A DNA stretch of 64,000 nt. Source: Mesorhizobium comanense (GTDB lineage: Bacteria; Pseudomonadota; Alphaproteobacteria; Rhizobiales; Rhizobiaceae). The notes under the pieces are model-generated. The model saw only the letters and a program-made list of their open reading frames with translations, made no database searches and was not told the DNA's origin. Shown one piece after another: positions 9,415 to 19,712 of the stretch. The position numbers and the translations under genes are program-made. Each line of letters starts with the position of its first letter. Position 1 is the stretch's first letter. The DNA is taken from contig NZ_SCNN01000013.1 in NCBI RefSeq assembly GCF_005503535.1, forward strand, positions 62,001-126,000, in the 5' to 3' direction.

Positions 9415-9551
9415 GTAAACGCTCCCATTAACGGAGTGGGCGTGGATGAAGCTTTCATGCGATGCCCACCCTTATCGCAGAAAGCATAGTTTGCCGATTT
9501 TCAGGCACTTGTCACGCCGATTCATCCCTGAAGCGGCGTTAATGATGAACG

Positions 9552-9899
9552 TCAACCTTTCGGTTTCCAGCTCAATAAGGAAGCTCTTTCATAGAGCCAG
9601 TTATACTGCGTGACCATCTGGTTGGTTCGCGTGTATTGATAGCCGACGAAGCCCAGTATCATCAGCACGATGGTATCTACGACATAGTATTGCGGCGAGA
9701 ACATCGTGCCGTTGAACAGGGCGTGATGGATGAAGCGGATGGCGATGCCTAACCCCAGCATATAGGCGAACAGCTGCGGAAAGGTGCGCCAGGTCTGGGC
9801 GCTCGCCTTGCCGGTCATCCAGGCCGCCCAGCCGCCGAGCAGGCAGGTGACGAAGAAGAACTGCCAGATCGACGGCTCCTCGTAGATAATGCCTTGCAT
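9552..9899 (-). CDS. DUF6867 family membrane protein in the liv operon
   Basis: A 115-residue protein with three probable membrane helices (about residues 12-28, 43-62 and 72-90) and a short cytosolic tail ending WLYERASLLSWKPKG. It lies between livF and livK in the same orientation, as its homologues commonly do in rhizobia. Its job is unknown; the position suggests an accessory to the Liv permease. ATG at 9899 has AGGGAGA upstream at good spacing. Confidence 0.8.
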   Translation of the reverse strand: MQGIIYEEPSIWQFFFVTCLLGGWAAWMTGKASAQTWRTFPQLFAYMLGLGIAIRFIHHALFNGTMFSPQYYVVDTIVLMILGFVGYQYTRTNQMVTQYNWLYERASLLSWKPKG

Positions 9900-10010
9900 G
9901 GTGAAGTCTCCCTAGCACGACCCCGAAAAGTTGCGGGCTTTTCGGGCAAAGTTCATGCGACAAACAAACAATCTGAAACGAAGCGCCGGATGCGCGCATT
10001 CGCTCCAAAC

Positions 10011-10738
10011 TCAGTGATGTCCGCCTTCGAGATAGGCGGCACGCACTTCCGGATTGGCGAGCAGTTCCTTGCCGGTGCCGCTCATCGTCACATTGCCGTT
10101 GACCATGACATAGCCGCGCGTGGCGAGCTTCAGCGCGCCAAAGGCGTTCTGCTCGACCAGGAACACGGTCAGCCCCTGGGTGCGGTTCAGCTCCCGGATG
10201 GCGTCGAAGATCTGCTTGACGATCAGCGGCGCCAACCCCAGCGACGGCTCGTCCAGCAGAAGCAGTTTCGGCCGCGCCATGAGCGCGCGTCCGATCGACA
10301 GCATCTGCTGCTCGCCGCCCGACAGCGTGCCGCCGCGCTGGGAGATGCGCTCCTTCAGCCGCGGGAACAGCGCGAACACCTTCTCGACGTCCTCGTCATA
10401 GTGCTTGAGGTTGTCGAGACTTGCGCCCATCTGCAGGTTTTCCATCACCGTCATGCGCGGGAAGATGCGGCGTCCTTCCGGCGACTGCGCGATGCGCATG
10501 CGGGCGATCTCGTGCGTCGGCAGCTGGGTGATGTCGGTGCCGGCGAAAGTGATGGTGCCGGCGCGGGCGCGCGGCGCTCCGAAGATGGTCATCATCAGCG
10601 TCGACTTGCCGGCGCCGTTGGCGCCGATCAGCGCCACGATCTCACCCTGGTTGACGGTGACATCGACCCCGTTCAGCGCCCGGATGTTGCCGTAGTAGGT
10701 CTGGACGCCCTTGATATCGAGCAGCGTTGTCCCGGCCA

Positions 10739-10739
<1 letters not shown>
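10011..10739 (-). CDS. livF: Branched-chain amino acid ABC transporter ATP-binding protein LivF
   Basis: A 242-residue cytosolic ATPase. Walker A GANGAGKST, signature LSGGEQQMLSIGRALM and Walker B KLLLLDEPSLGLAP are all intact, and the length is standard for LivF. It energises uptake together with LivG. Its ATG overlaps the livG stop by one base (TGATG), so the two are translationally coupled. The reading frame stays open far upstream inside livG, but the residues there are out-of-frame livG sequence. Confidence 0.95.
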
Positions 10740-12270
<1,531 letters not shown>

Positions 12271-12271
<1 letters not shown>

Positions 12272-13662
12272 CAGCCGTGCCCCTCCTTGGTGAAGGAGCT
12301 TGAGACAGCCCTTCGCTCTTTGAGAAAGGCCGTCGGCTCGCGACTGCCCACGAAGCCGCGCGGCTTCCACAGCATGACGATCACCATGGCCATGCCGAAC
12401 AGCAGCATGCGGTAAAGCTCCGGCGTGAAGTCGGGGCCGAACACCGCCTTGAGGAAGTCGAGCTCACGCAGGATTTCGGTTCCACCGATCATCACCAGCG
12501 CCGCTATCGCGATGCCGACCAGCGAACCCATGCCGCCCAGGACCACGATGGCCAGGATGATGGCCGATTCCAGGAAGACGAAGGATTCCGGGCTGACGAA
12601 GCCTTGCCGGGCGGCGAAGAACGACCCGGCGAAGCCGCCGAACATGGCGCCGGTGGCAAAGGCCGTCAGCTTGGTGGTGGTGGTATTGATGCCGAGCGAG
12701 CGGCAGGCGATCTCGTCTTCGCGCAGCGCTTCCCAGGCCCGGCCGACAGGCAGCCGGCGCAACCTGATGGTGACGAAGGCGGTGAGCAGGCAGAGCGCCA
12801 GGATCAGGTAGTAGAGGAAGATCTTGTAGTAGGCGCCGGACTGGGCGATGCCCAGAACCTTGGCGATGTAGTTCGGGTCCGAGACGTTGAACGACATCAG
12901 GCCGAAGAACGAGACTTTCGGGATACCGGAGATGCCGGCCGAACCGTTGGTCACCTCGCGCCAGTTGATCAGCACCAGGCGGATGATCTCGCCGAAAGCG
13001 AGAGTGACGATCGCCAGATAGTCGCCACGCAGGCGCAGCACCGGGAAACCGAGCAGCACGCCCCAGAATGCGGCCATGCAGCCCGCGGCCGGCAGCAGGA
13101 TCCAGAACGACAGGCCGTAATGCGTTCCGAGCAGCGCATAGGCATAGGCGCCGACGGCATAGAAGGCGACGTAGCCGAGATCGAGCAGGCCAGCGAGGCC
13201 GACGACGATGTTCAGCCCCCAGGCCAGCATCACGTAGATCAGGATCTGGATGCCGAAATTGTCGACCCACTTCAACGAGCCCTGGAAGCCGACCAGGAGC
13301 ACGATCACGATCGGGTACAGCAACAGGGCGCCGATGCCTATCTTGGTGAAGTTGCGGCGCACAAAGCCGGCTTCCGCGACGACGGCGGGAGCCTTGGCCT
13401 TGTCTTCCTTGGCGCGCTGCATGGCGGGCTGCGCGAAGCCGACATAGAGAAAGCGGCCGACCGCGGTGGCGATAACCACCCCGGCAAGCAGGCCCCAGCG
13501 CTGCACCAGGATCAGTTCGTTGGACATGTTCTGGTCGGTCCGCAGACCGATGAACAGCACGAACAGGCCCAGCGCTATGGCGCCGGCGTAGAACGCTTCG
13601 CGAAGCGCACGCTGAATGGGAGTCGCGACGGCGTCGCGCTCTGGATTTACCGTAACGGCCAT
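12271..13662 (-). CDS. livM: Branched-chain amino acid ABC transporter permease LivM
   Basis: A 463-residue inner-membrane permease pairing with LivH. The N-terminal 115 residues form an extra segment with two or three membrane helices before the conserved core, which begins near WVDNFGIQILIYVMLAWGLN and contains GYVAFYAVGAYAYALL and the FPVLRLRGDYLAIVTLAFGE cytosolic loop that contacts the ATPases. Such a long N-terminus is usual for LivM. It starts 5 nt after the livH stop and overlaps livG at its end. Confidence 0.95.
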
Positions 13663-13666
13663 GGGC

Positions 13667-14569
13667 TCAGACCTTTTCGACTTCTGGCCGGCCCAATATG
13701 CCGGAAGGCAGGAAGATCAGGACGATCGCCAGGATCGAGAAAGCGGCGACATCCTTGTAGTCGATCGAGAAGTAAGCCGACCACATGCTCTCGATGAAGC
13801 CGATCATCAGTCCGCCGAGCACGGCGCCCGGCAACGAGCCGATACCGCCCAGCACCGCGGCGGTGAATGCCTTAACGCCCGGCACGAAACCGTCGGAGAA
13901 GGCGACCACGCCGTAGTACATCAGGAACAGCGTGCCGGCGACGGCCGCCAGCGAAGCACCCATGATGAAGGTGATCGAGATGGTGCGGTCGACGTCGACG
14001 CCGAGCAGCGCCGCCATCTTGCGGTCCTGCTCGCAGGCGCGCTGGGCGCGGCCGAGCGAGGTCTTGTTGACCAGGTACCAGAACAGCGCCAGCAGCAGCG
14101 CGGTGACGATGACGATGATGATCTGCTTCAGCGAAACGCTGATGCCGTCGATATTGTAGACCTTGCTGACCATCGGCGGGATCGGCTTGTTGCGCGGGCC
14201 CTGCGTCACCTGGACGAAGTTGGACAGCGCGATCGACATGCCGATGGCGGTGATCAGCGGCGCCAGGCGGAACGAACCGCGCAGCGGCCGGTAGGCCACT
14301 TTTTCGATCGTCCAGTTGTAGAGGCTGGTGAGCAGCATCGCCACGATCATCATGATCAGCAGCGCGATGACCACGGGCACCGAATAGAACAGGGCGCTGA
14401 GGATGAGGAAAACGATCAGCGCCGTGAAGGCGCCCACCATGAAGATATCGCCATGAGCGAAATTGATCATGCCGATGATGCCGTAGACCATCGTGTAGCC
14501 GATCGCGATCAGGCCATAGATCGATCCCAGCGTCAGCCCGTTGATAAGCTGCTGGACAAAGTACTGCAT
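13667..14569 (-). CDS. livH: Branched-chain amino acid ABC transporter permease LivH
   Basis: A 300-residue inner-membrane permease, first gene of the liv operon. Family hallmarks are GLTLGSIYGLIAIGYTMVYG, MINFAHGDIFMVGAF and the C-terminal AAVLGGIGSLPGAVLGGLMIG. GGGGAG lies 9 nt before ATG 14569. The operon promoter should be in the 335 bp upstream; TTGCAA and TACGAC spaced by 16 bp around 14630-14665 are a weak candidate. Confidence 0.95.
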   Translation of the reverse strand: MQYFVQQLINGLTLGSIYGLIAIGYTMVYGIIGMINFAHGDIFMVGAFTALIVFLILSALFYSVPVVIALLIMMIVAMLLTSLYNWTIEKVAYRPLRGSFRLAPLITAIGMSIALSNFVQVTQGPRNKPIPPMVSKVYNIDGISVSLKQIIIVIVTALLLALFWYLVNKTSLGRAQRACEQDRKMAALLGVDVDRTISITFIMGASLAAVAGTLFLMYYGVVAFSDGFVPGVKAFTAAVLGGIGSLPGAVLGGLMIGFIESMWSAYFSIDYKDVAAFSILAIVLIFLPSGILGRPEVEKV

Positions 14570-14904
14570 GTGTACATGGCTCCCCTGGAATGTCGCCCAT
14601 GCAGACGCATTCCTTTTCGTATTTCCCCTAGTCGTAAAGTTTCGAGCCCGGATTGCAACGTGATTTTTTTGATCGCCCTGCGTGTTTCCAATTCACGCCG
14701 TTGCGATCGCCCGTTTTTTGCACCCGACCCCTGGACTATCGCGGACCCTATCATTGGCATAACGCAATGTCTTTGACGATTCGACCGCATCATGCGCTTC
14801 GATTCGAAGAAATCACCGTCAAAATTAGGTGATGAGAAGATTCCTTGCGCCGCTGACAGAATTCATTTCTGTGTTTCCATCCCTTCCCTAACGTGATGAA
14901 TCGA
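14570..14904. other. Intergenic region between the hydroxyproline operon and the liv operon
   Basis: 335 bp. It must hold the end of the hydroxyproline operon and the start of the liv operon, both reading leftward. I see no strong terminator. A short palindrome CTTCGATTCGAAG near 14797 and a weak ACAGAA/TTCTGT stem near 14858 are the only structures. No gene is supported. Confidence 0.5.
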
Positions 14905-15906
14905 CTACTTGACGATAAATCCGTGTGCGAACGGATCACGGTCGTCGATGAAGATCGTGTTCAGTCCCGTCATGCGCGCCCAGCCGCCGATCGAGGGAAT
15001 GATCGCCGGTTTGCCGGCTACACTGACATCCTTTTCGACCTTGCCCTTGAACAGGGAACGGATGATCGATTCATGCACGAAGGCATCGCCGGCCTTCAGC
15101 TTGCCCTTGGCATGCAGCTGCGCCATGCGCGCCGAGGTGCCGGTGCCGCATGGCGAGCGGTCGATCGCCTTGTCGCCGTAGAAGACGGCATTGCGCGCGT
15201 CGGCCCCTTCGACCGTCGGCTTGCCGGTCCACAGCATGTGCGACAGCCGGTTGATCCCGGGGTTTTCGGGATGCACGAAAGTGTACTTTTCATTGAGCCG
15301 CTGACGCACCACCGGGCTCCAGGCGATGAGGTCGCCTGCCGAATGATCGGCCATGTCGCGATAGTTCTTCTGCGGCTCGACGATGGCGTAGAAATTGCCG
15401 CCATAGGCGACATCGACGGTAATTTCGCCAAGCTGCGGGCATTCAACCGTCAGCCCTTCCGCATAGAGGAAGGATGGCACGTTGGTGATGCGGACTTCCT
15501 CGACATATTCGCCGACCTGCTTGTATTCGGCGACGACCAATCCGGCCGGGGTGTCGAGCCGGAGCACGCCGGGCGTCTTCGGCTTGATCAGCCCATGCTC
15601 GATTGCCATCGTCACCGTGCCGATGGTGCCGTGGCCGCACATCGGCAGGCAGCCCGAGGTTTCGATGAACAGGATGGCGATGTCGCAGTCATCGCGCGTC
15701 GGCGGATAGAGGATCGATCCCGACATGACGTCGTGGCCGCGTGGCTCGAACATCAGCCCGGTGCGGATCCAGTCATATTCGGCGAGGAAGTGCGCCCGCC
15801 GTTCCATCATCGTCGAGCCCTCAAGCAGCGGGCCGCCGCCGGCAACCAGCCGCACCGGATTGCCGCAGGTGTGGCCGTCGATGCAGAAGAAGGATTTCCT
15901 GGCCAT
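14905..15906 (-). CDS. 4-hydroxyproline epimerase (proline racemase family)
   Basis: A 333-residue cofactor-independent epimerase converting trans-4-hydroxy-L-proline to cis-4-hydroxy-D-proline. Both catalytic cysteines are present: C90 in PMCGHGTIG and C253 in SPCGTGTSAR. Two Cys mark racemases/epimerases as opposed to the Thr-containing dehydratases of the family. The neighbours (a D-amino-acid oxidoreductase and a DapA-like deaminase) support hydroxyproline over proline. GAGGAGCGTC precedes ATG 15906; it follows the oxidoreductase gene by 16 bp. Confidence 0.92.
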   Translation of the reverse strand: MARKSFFCIDGHTCGNPVRLVAGGGPLLEGSTMMERRAHFLAEYDWIRTGLMFEPRGHDVMSGSILYPPTRDDCDIAILFIETSGCLPMCGHGTIGTVTMAIEHGLIKPKTPGVLRLDTPAGLVVAEYKQVGEYVEEVRITNVPSFLYAEGLTVECPQLGEITVDVAYGGNFYAIVEPQKNYRDMADHSAGDLIAWSPVVRQRLNEKYTFVHPENPGINRLSHMLWTGKPTVEGADARNAVFYGDKAIDRSPCGTGTSARMAQLHAKGKLKAGDAFVHESIIRSLFKGKVEKDVSVAGKPAIIPSIGGWARMTGLNTIFIDDRDPFAHGFIVK

Positions 15907-15922
15907 GACGCTCCTCGAAAAA

Positions 15923-17242
15923 TCAAAATCTTTGTGGGCTGAAGGGGGCGAGATCGATTGACGGAGTCTGCCCCAGGATGAGTTCCCGGATCAACCGCCC
16001 GGTGGCAGCCGCCTGGGTCAGGCCGAGATGGCCATGGCCAAAGGCATAGACGACAGACCGGGATCCCGGCGCGCGGCCGATGACGGGGACCGAATCCGGC
16101 AGCGAGGGACGAAATCCCATCCACTCGCGCCCGCCCGAGGGATCGAGCCCGGGAAGGAATTTCCGAGCCTTTTCCAGAAGGGCCTTCGATCTGGCATAGT
16201 TGGGTGCGCGTTCGATGCCCCCAAGTTCGACGGCGCCGCCGACGCGCAGACCCGTCGCGAGCGGCGTGATGACGAAACCGTGGCCGGAAAAGATCAGCTG
16301 CCGTTTCACGTCGAAGGCGCCGACCGGCAGTGTGGTGTTATAACCGCGCTCGGTCTCCAGCGGAATGCGATCGCCAAGCTGGCGCGCCAGGAGGTGCGAC
16401 CAGGCGCCGGCCGCGACGACGAGGCGCCCGGCTCGCCTGACGGTGCCATCGGCCAGTGTCAGGACAACGCCATACTGATCCGCCGCGATCCGGCTTATCA
16501 GGGCTGTTTCGAAGCGCGCGCCCTTGGCTTGTGCATAGGCCCATACGGCCTTGCCGAGGAGTTTCGGGTCGGCGACCGTCTTCCATCCCGGCACGAACGT
16601 GCCTTTGACGAAGCGTGGCGACAGGCCCTGCTGGAGCGCCGCCATCCCGTCGCCCTCGACATGCCGGAAGCCGATGCCGAAACGCCTGCGCGCCGCCCAG
16701 CCCGGCAGTGATGCCTTGAACTCCGCCTCGCTCTCATAGAGTTCGAGCGAACCGTCCTCGCGCAGCATCGACCGCGTGCCGGAACGGTCGAGCAGGTCAG
16801 TCCATTCGGCTTCGGCGAGCTTCATCATGCCGGCTTGGGTGGCGAGGCTCGCCTCGTATTTCGAGGGCGCACCGGCACGCCAGAAGCGGATCAGCCAGGG
16901 CAACAGCTTCGGCAGATAGGCCGGAGGAATGCTGAGCGGCCCGAGCGGATCGGCAAGCCATTTCGGCAATTGCCGGATCATGCCCTTGTGCGCGAGCGGC
17001 AGCACGTCGGAGAAGGCGAACGCGGCGGCGTTGCCGGAACTGGTCTCCTCGCAGATGCCGCTCCGGTCGAAGACGGTGACATCGAGCCCCGCCTCGGCAA
17101 GAAAGGCGGCCGCGCAGATGCCGATGATGCCGCCGCCGACGATGGCGACATCCTTCCCTTCTCCCGATTCACGGGACGAAGGCGCCTGAAGCGCGGATGA
17201 GGGGCGGCGCCCCGCCTCTGTCGACTTGGAATTTTCCTGCAC
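15923..17242 (-). CDS. FAD-dependent D-amino acid (D-hydroxyproline) oxidoreductase
   Basis: A 439-residue DadA-like flavoprotein that would oxidise cis-4-hydroxy-D-proline to pyrroline-4-hydroxy-2-carboxylate, the second step of the pathway. The Rossmann motif DVAIVGGGIIGICAA starts near residue 31, and the C-terminal FAD-binding part contains GFRPSLPDSVPVIG and FGHGHLGLTQAAATG. It is a single chain, unlike the three-subunit HypOXY type. The start is uncertain: GTG 17242 gives about 30 disordered residues before the fold, and the AGGAG upstream is farther away than usual. It sits between the deaminase and epimerase genes. Confidence 0.87.
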   Translation of the reverse strand: MQENSKSTEAGRRPSSALQAPSSRESGEGKDVAIVGGGIIGICAAAFLAEAGLDVTVFDRSGICEETSSGNAAAFAFSDVLPLAHKGMIRQLPKWLADPLGPLSIPPAYLPKLLPWLIRFWRAGAPSKYEASLATQAGMMKLAEAEWTDLLDRSGTRSMLREDGSLELYESEAEFKASLPGWAARRRFGIGFRHVEGDGMAALQQGLSPRFVKGTFVPGWKTVADPKLLGKAVWAYAQAKGARFETALISRIAADQYGVVLTLADGTVRRAGRLVVAAGAWSHLLARQLGDRIPLETERGYNTTLPVGAFDVKRQLIFSGHGFVITPLATGLRVGGAVELGGIERAPNYARSKALLEKARKFLPGLDPSGGREWMGFRPSLPDSVPVIGRAPGSRSVVYAFGHGHLGLTQAAATGRLIRELILGQTPSIDLAPFSPQRF

Positions 17243-17305
17243 GTCGGCGCCGCCTCTCCTCTGACCGTCGCCATCTTCCGCCTTCGAACAGGCGGAAGGA
17301 AGCTA

Positions 17306-18199
17306 TCAGAAAGTCGGCAGTGCCGGCCGCACGGCCAGCGCATCCCTGACGATCTTCTCGACCGCCTTGCGGCGCTCGCCCGACAGCGGCTGGCGCGGCA
17401 TGCGCACGCGGTCGTTGGTCTGGATGGCGAAGACTTCGGCGAGCTTGATGTTCTGCACCAGATAGGTCGAGACATCGAGGTCGAGCAGCGGCCGGAACCA
17501 GCGGTAGATCGAAAGCGCCTCCTCGCGGCGGCCCTGCTTCATCAATTGGTAGATGGCGACCGTCTCGCGCGGGAAGGCGGTGACCAGGCCGGCCACCCAG
17601 CCGATGGCGCCCACCGACAGCGCCTCGAAGGCGAGATTGTCGACGCCGGTGAAGAGATCGTAGCGGGTGCCCAGCCGGTTGATGATCTCGGTCGAGCGCC
17701 GGATGTCGTCGGACGATTCCTTGATGGCGACGAAGCGCTTGTCCGACGCCAGCTCCTCCATCTGGTCGACGGTGACGTCGACGCGGTAGGCAAGCCGGTT
17801 GGAGTAGATCATCACGGGCAGGTCGCCGGCCTGCGCGACGGCGCGCAGCGCGGCGACCGTCTCTTCGGCGTTGGTGTGGTAGATCGGGCTCGGCACCACC
17901 ATCAGCCCGTTGGCGCCTTCCTTGGCGGCGCGCTTGGCGATAGCGGCGGCCTCGCGGGTGCCGGCCTCGTTGACCGTCAGAAGCACCGGCTTCTTGCCGG
18001 CGATTTTCTGGGCGGTCTTCAGCACCTCGATCTTCTCGTCATGCGACAGCATCGGGCCTTCGCCAAGCGAGCCGCAGACGATGATGCCGTCGCAGCCGGC
18101 CTCCATCTGCAGGCTGAAGCAGCGCTCCATTTCGGCATGGTCGAGGCGGTCGTCGGCGGTGAACTTGGTCGTGACTGCGGGGAAAACTCCGGTCCACAT
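17306..18199 (-). CDS. DapA-family lyase, probable pyrroline-4-hydroxy-2-carboxylate deaminase
   Basis: A 297-residue class I aldolase-fold enzyme. The Schiff-base Lys is K160 in RFVAIKESSDD, and CGSLGEGPML stands where DapA has its GTTGE loop. In hydroxyproline catabolism this family deaminates the cyclic imine to alpha-ketoglutarate semialdehyde; the flanking epimerase and flavoprotein make that the best assignment over dihydrodipicolinate synthase. ATG 18199 with GGAGAGATAGCC upstream is chosen; the longer frame runs through the operator into the divergent regulator. First gene of the operon. Confidence 0.87.
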   Translation of the reverse strand: MWTGVFPAVTTKFTADDRLDHAEMERCFSLQMEAGCDGIIVCGSLGEGPMLSHDEKIEVLKTAQKIAGKKPVLLTVNEAGTREAAAIAKRAAKEGANGLMVVPSPIYHTNAEETVAALRAVAQAGDLPVMIYSNRLAYRVDVTVDQMEELASDKRFVAIKESSDDIRRSTEIINRLGTRYDLFTGVDNLAFEALSVGAIGWVAGLVTAFPRETVAIYQLMKQGRREEALSIYRWFRPLLDLDVSTYLVQNIKLAEVFAIQTNDRVRMPRQPLSGERRKAVEKIVRDALAVRPALPTF

Positions 18200-18213
18200 G
18201 GCTATCTCTCCAT

Positions 18214-18225
18214 CTGATATATCAG
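18214..18225. promoter_or_regulatory. GntR-type operator palindrome 1
   Basis: CTGATATATCAG is a perfect 12-bp palindrome 15 bp upstream of the deaminase start. Its half site TGATATAT recurs at 18270-18290, pointing to one regulator, most likely the adjacent GntR protein. Confidence 0.7.
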
Positions 18226-18269
18226 CCGTATATTTGTTAAAAAGCGGGCTGTCAACGCTGAATCCGTTA

Positions 18270-18290
18270 TGATATATGAAAAATATATCA
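18270..18290. promoter_or_regulatory. GntR-type operator palindrome 2
   Basis: TGATATAT (18270-18277) and ATATATCA (18283-18290) form a perfect 8-bp inverted repeat with a 5-nt spacer. It ends 12 bp before the TTG start proposed for the GntR gene, a position suited to autorepression. Confidence 0.7.
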
Positions 18291-18302
18291 GGAGCCTGCC
18301 CA

Positions 18303-18962
18303 TTGATATCCATAGAGACGAGCACCGCCTTCGAGCCGGTGGCCACCAAGGCCTACCGCGTCCTCGAGCATATGATCGTCACGCTCGAACTGGCGCCGGC
18401 GAGCTTCGTCACCGAGGGATCCCTCATCGACCGGCTCGGCCTTGGCCGGACGCCGGTGCGCGAGGCGATCCAGCGGCTGGCCTGGGAAGGCCTGCTGGAC
18501 GTCAGGCCCCGCGCCGGCATCGCGATCGCGCCACTGCATCCCGGAGACTGGTTGCGCGTGCTCGACGCCAGGCGCGGCGTCGAGGTGGTGCTGGCCCGTT
18601 CGGCCGCCCGCTTTGTCACGCGCGAGGCCGCCGACCTGTTTCATGAAGCGGCGCTGGCCATGCAGAAGGCGGTCATCTCGGGCAACGTGCTCGCCTTCAT
18701 CCAGGCAGACAAGGCGCTCGACGAAGCGCTGGCGCTGGCCGCCGACAACCCCTTTGCCGCCCGCCTGGCCGCACCCCTGCAGACCCACAGCCGCCGCTTC
18801 TGGTTCCGTTACAAGGCGGATACGGGCCTGGCCGAGTCGGCCGAGCACCATGTCGCGCTGATCCGCTCGATCCTCGACGGTGACGAGGAAGGCGCGGCCA
18901 AGGACGCCAAGAAACTGATGGCGTTGCTGCGCGCCCATGCCGAGGTGGCCGCGACGCGCTGA
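18303..18962 (+). CDS. GntR (FadR subfamily) transcriptional regulator of the hydroxyproline operon
   Basis: A 219-residue regulator: winged helix (about 10-75; GSLIDRLGLGRTPVREAIQR) followed by an all-helical FCD effector domain. It is divergent from the hydroxyproline genes and separated from them by two related palindromes, so it probably represses them until the substrate appears. A TTG start at 18303 is inferred because GGAG lies 8 nt upstream; the in-frame ATG at 18276 falls inside the operator and lacks a ribosome binding site. Confidence 0.88.
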   Translation: MISIETSTAFEPVATKAYRVLEHMIVTLELAPASFVTEGSLIDRLGLGRTPVREAIQRLAWEGLLDVRPRAGIAIAPLHPGDWLRVLDARRGVEVVLARSAARFVTREAADLFHEAALAMQKAVISGNVLAFIQADKALDEALALAADNPFAARLAAPLQTHSRRFWFRYKADTGLAESAEHHVALIRSILDGDEEGAAKDAKKLMALLRAHAEVAATR

Positions 18963-18971
18963 TCGGGCGGC

Positions 18972-19289
18972 TCAGATTCCGTGCGCGGCCGAGGCCACGG
19001 TGAGATTGTTCTCCCACCCTTCACCGGCCGCCAGAATGCAGCTTCGGCCCTTCACGTCGGTTATCAGCATCGTCCAGGATCCGCTCGCCGAAACAAAGAT
19101 CTCGACGATGGCGGCCTGGCCGACCACGCCGTAGCCGGCCTGCTTTTCCTGGAAGGCCCGCGCCAGCCCCGCGACAACGTCACTGTGGACGCCGCAGACC
19201 AGTTGCGCCTGTGCCGATGGCGTCGACAGCGCCAGCGCGGCGCCGATCGTGGCTATCCCAAACCATCGAAATGAAAATATGCGTGCCAT
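18972..19289 (-). CDS. Small secreted protein of unknown function
   Basis: A 105-residue protein with a clear signal peptide (residues 1-28, ending PSAQA) and a mature part with two cysteines (one in LVCGVHSDV, one in GRSCIL) that could form a disulfide. A strong AGGAGGTG lies just before ATG 19289. I do not recognise a family. It faces the GntR gene convergently and is preceded by a 13-codon ORF. Confidence 0.7.
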   Translation of the reverse strand: MARIFSFRWFGIATIGAALALSTPSAQAQLVCGVHSDVVAGLARAFQEKQAGYGVVGQAAIVEIFVSASGSWTMLITDVKGRSCILAAGEGWENNLTVASAAHGI

Positions 19290-19341
19290 TTGGCACCTCC
19301 TTTGCCTTTGCGTTCCGGCAAGGGAGGCACATCGGACGGCC

Positions 19342-19383
19342 TCAATGTGCCGGAACGCTCCAGGCCGGGTTCGACGTCTTCAT
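19342..19383 (-). CDS. Possible 13-residue leader peptide
   Basis: MKTSNPAWSVPAH followed by TGA. AAGGAG stands 7 nt before the ATG, a textbook ribosome binding site in a region otherwise without genes. It is 52 bp upstream of the small secreted protein gene and in the same direction, so it could be a leader peptide for that gene, or a free-standing micropeptide. Only the ribosome binding site and position support it. Confidence 0.4.
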   Translation of the reverse strand: MKTSNPAWSVPAH

Positions 19384-19561
19384 CACGTCACTCCTTCTGG
19401 TTTCCGGTCTGTCGTCACAGAGTGCGTTCTCGCACTCCTGGATTCGATATGGTGGGGTCCTGATCTGAAAACAAGCGCCTGGTCTGCCATCGCAAGGGCC
19501 CGGCGCCATCGGTACGCCTGGACGCAAGAGCGGCCCTCTACGCAAAAGCAGGCCTGAAAGC

Positions 19562-19591
19562 AAAACGGGCGCCCGAGGGGGCGCCCGTTTT
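19562..19591. terminator. Strong bidirectional terminator downstream of mmsA
   Basis: A 13-bp perfect stem (AAAACGGGCGCCC at 19562-19574 with 19579-19591) and a 4-nt loop, with a T-tract on either strand. It lies 121 bp past the present mmsA stop but only about 20 bp past the degenerate second copy of the mmsA end. Confidence 0.9.
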
Positions 19592-19610
19592 TCGAACAGT
19601 TGCAGGAAAC

Positions 19611-19657
19611 TCAGTTCATCGTCGGGATAAACGAACTCGGCACCATTCTTGATGCCG
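19611..19657 (-). pseudogene. Degenerate duplicate of the mmsA 3' end
   Basis: These 47 bp repeat the last codons and stop of mmsA (compare 19713-19758) with about five differences including a one-base insertion that breaks the frame. It is a short remnant, not a gene. Confidence 0.8.
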
Positions 19658-19712
19658 GCCCGCGCGCCCGCAGCCGCCCGCGGCGAGGACGCGCAGACGA
19701 AAAACCGTCCGG

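Larger units (their letters stand above)
19290..19712. other. Intergenic region between the small secreted protein and mmsA
   Basis: 423 bp holding, from left to right, a 13-codon ORF with a perfect ribosome binding site, a strong terminator (19562-19591) and a degenerate second copy of the last 16 codons of mmsA (19611-19657). No larger gene is supported. Confidence 0.75.

Noticed and set aside
18276..18302. ATG start of the GntR gene at 18276
   Set aside because: It lies inside the operator palindrome and has no ribosome binding site; TTG 18303 has GGAG at correct spacing.
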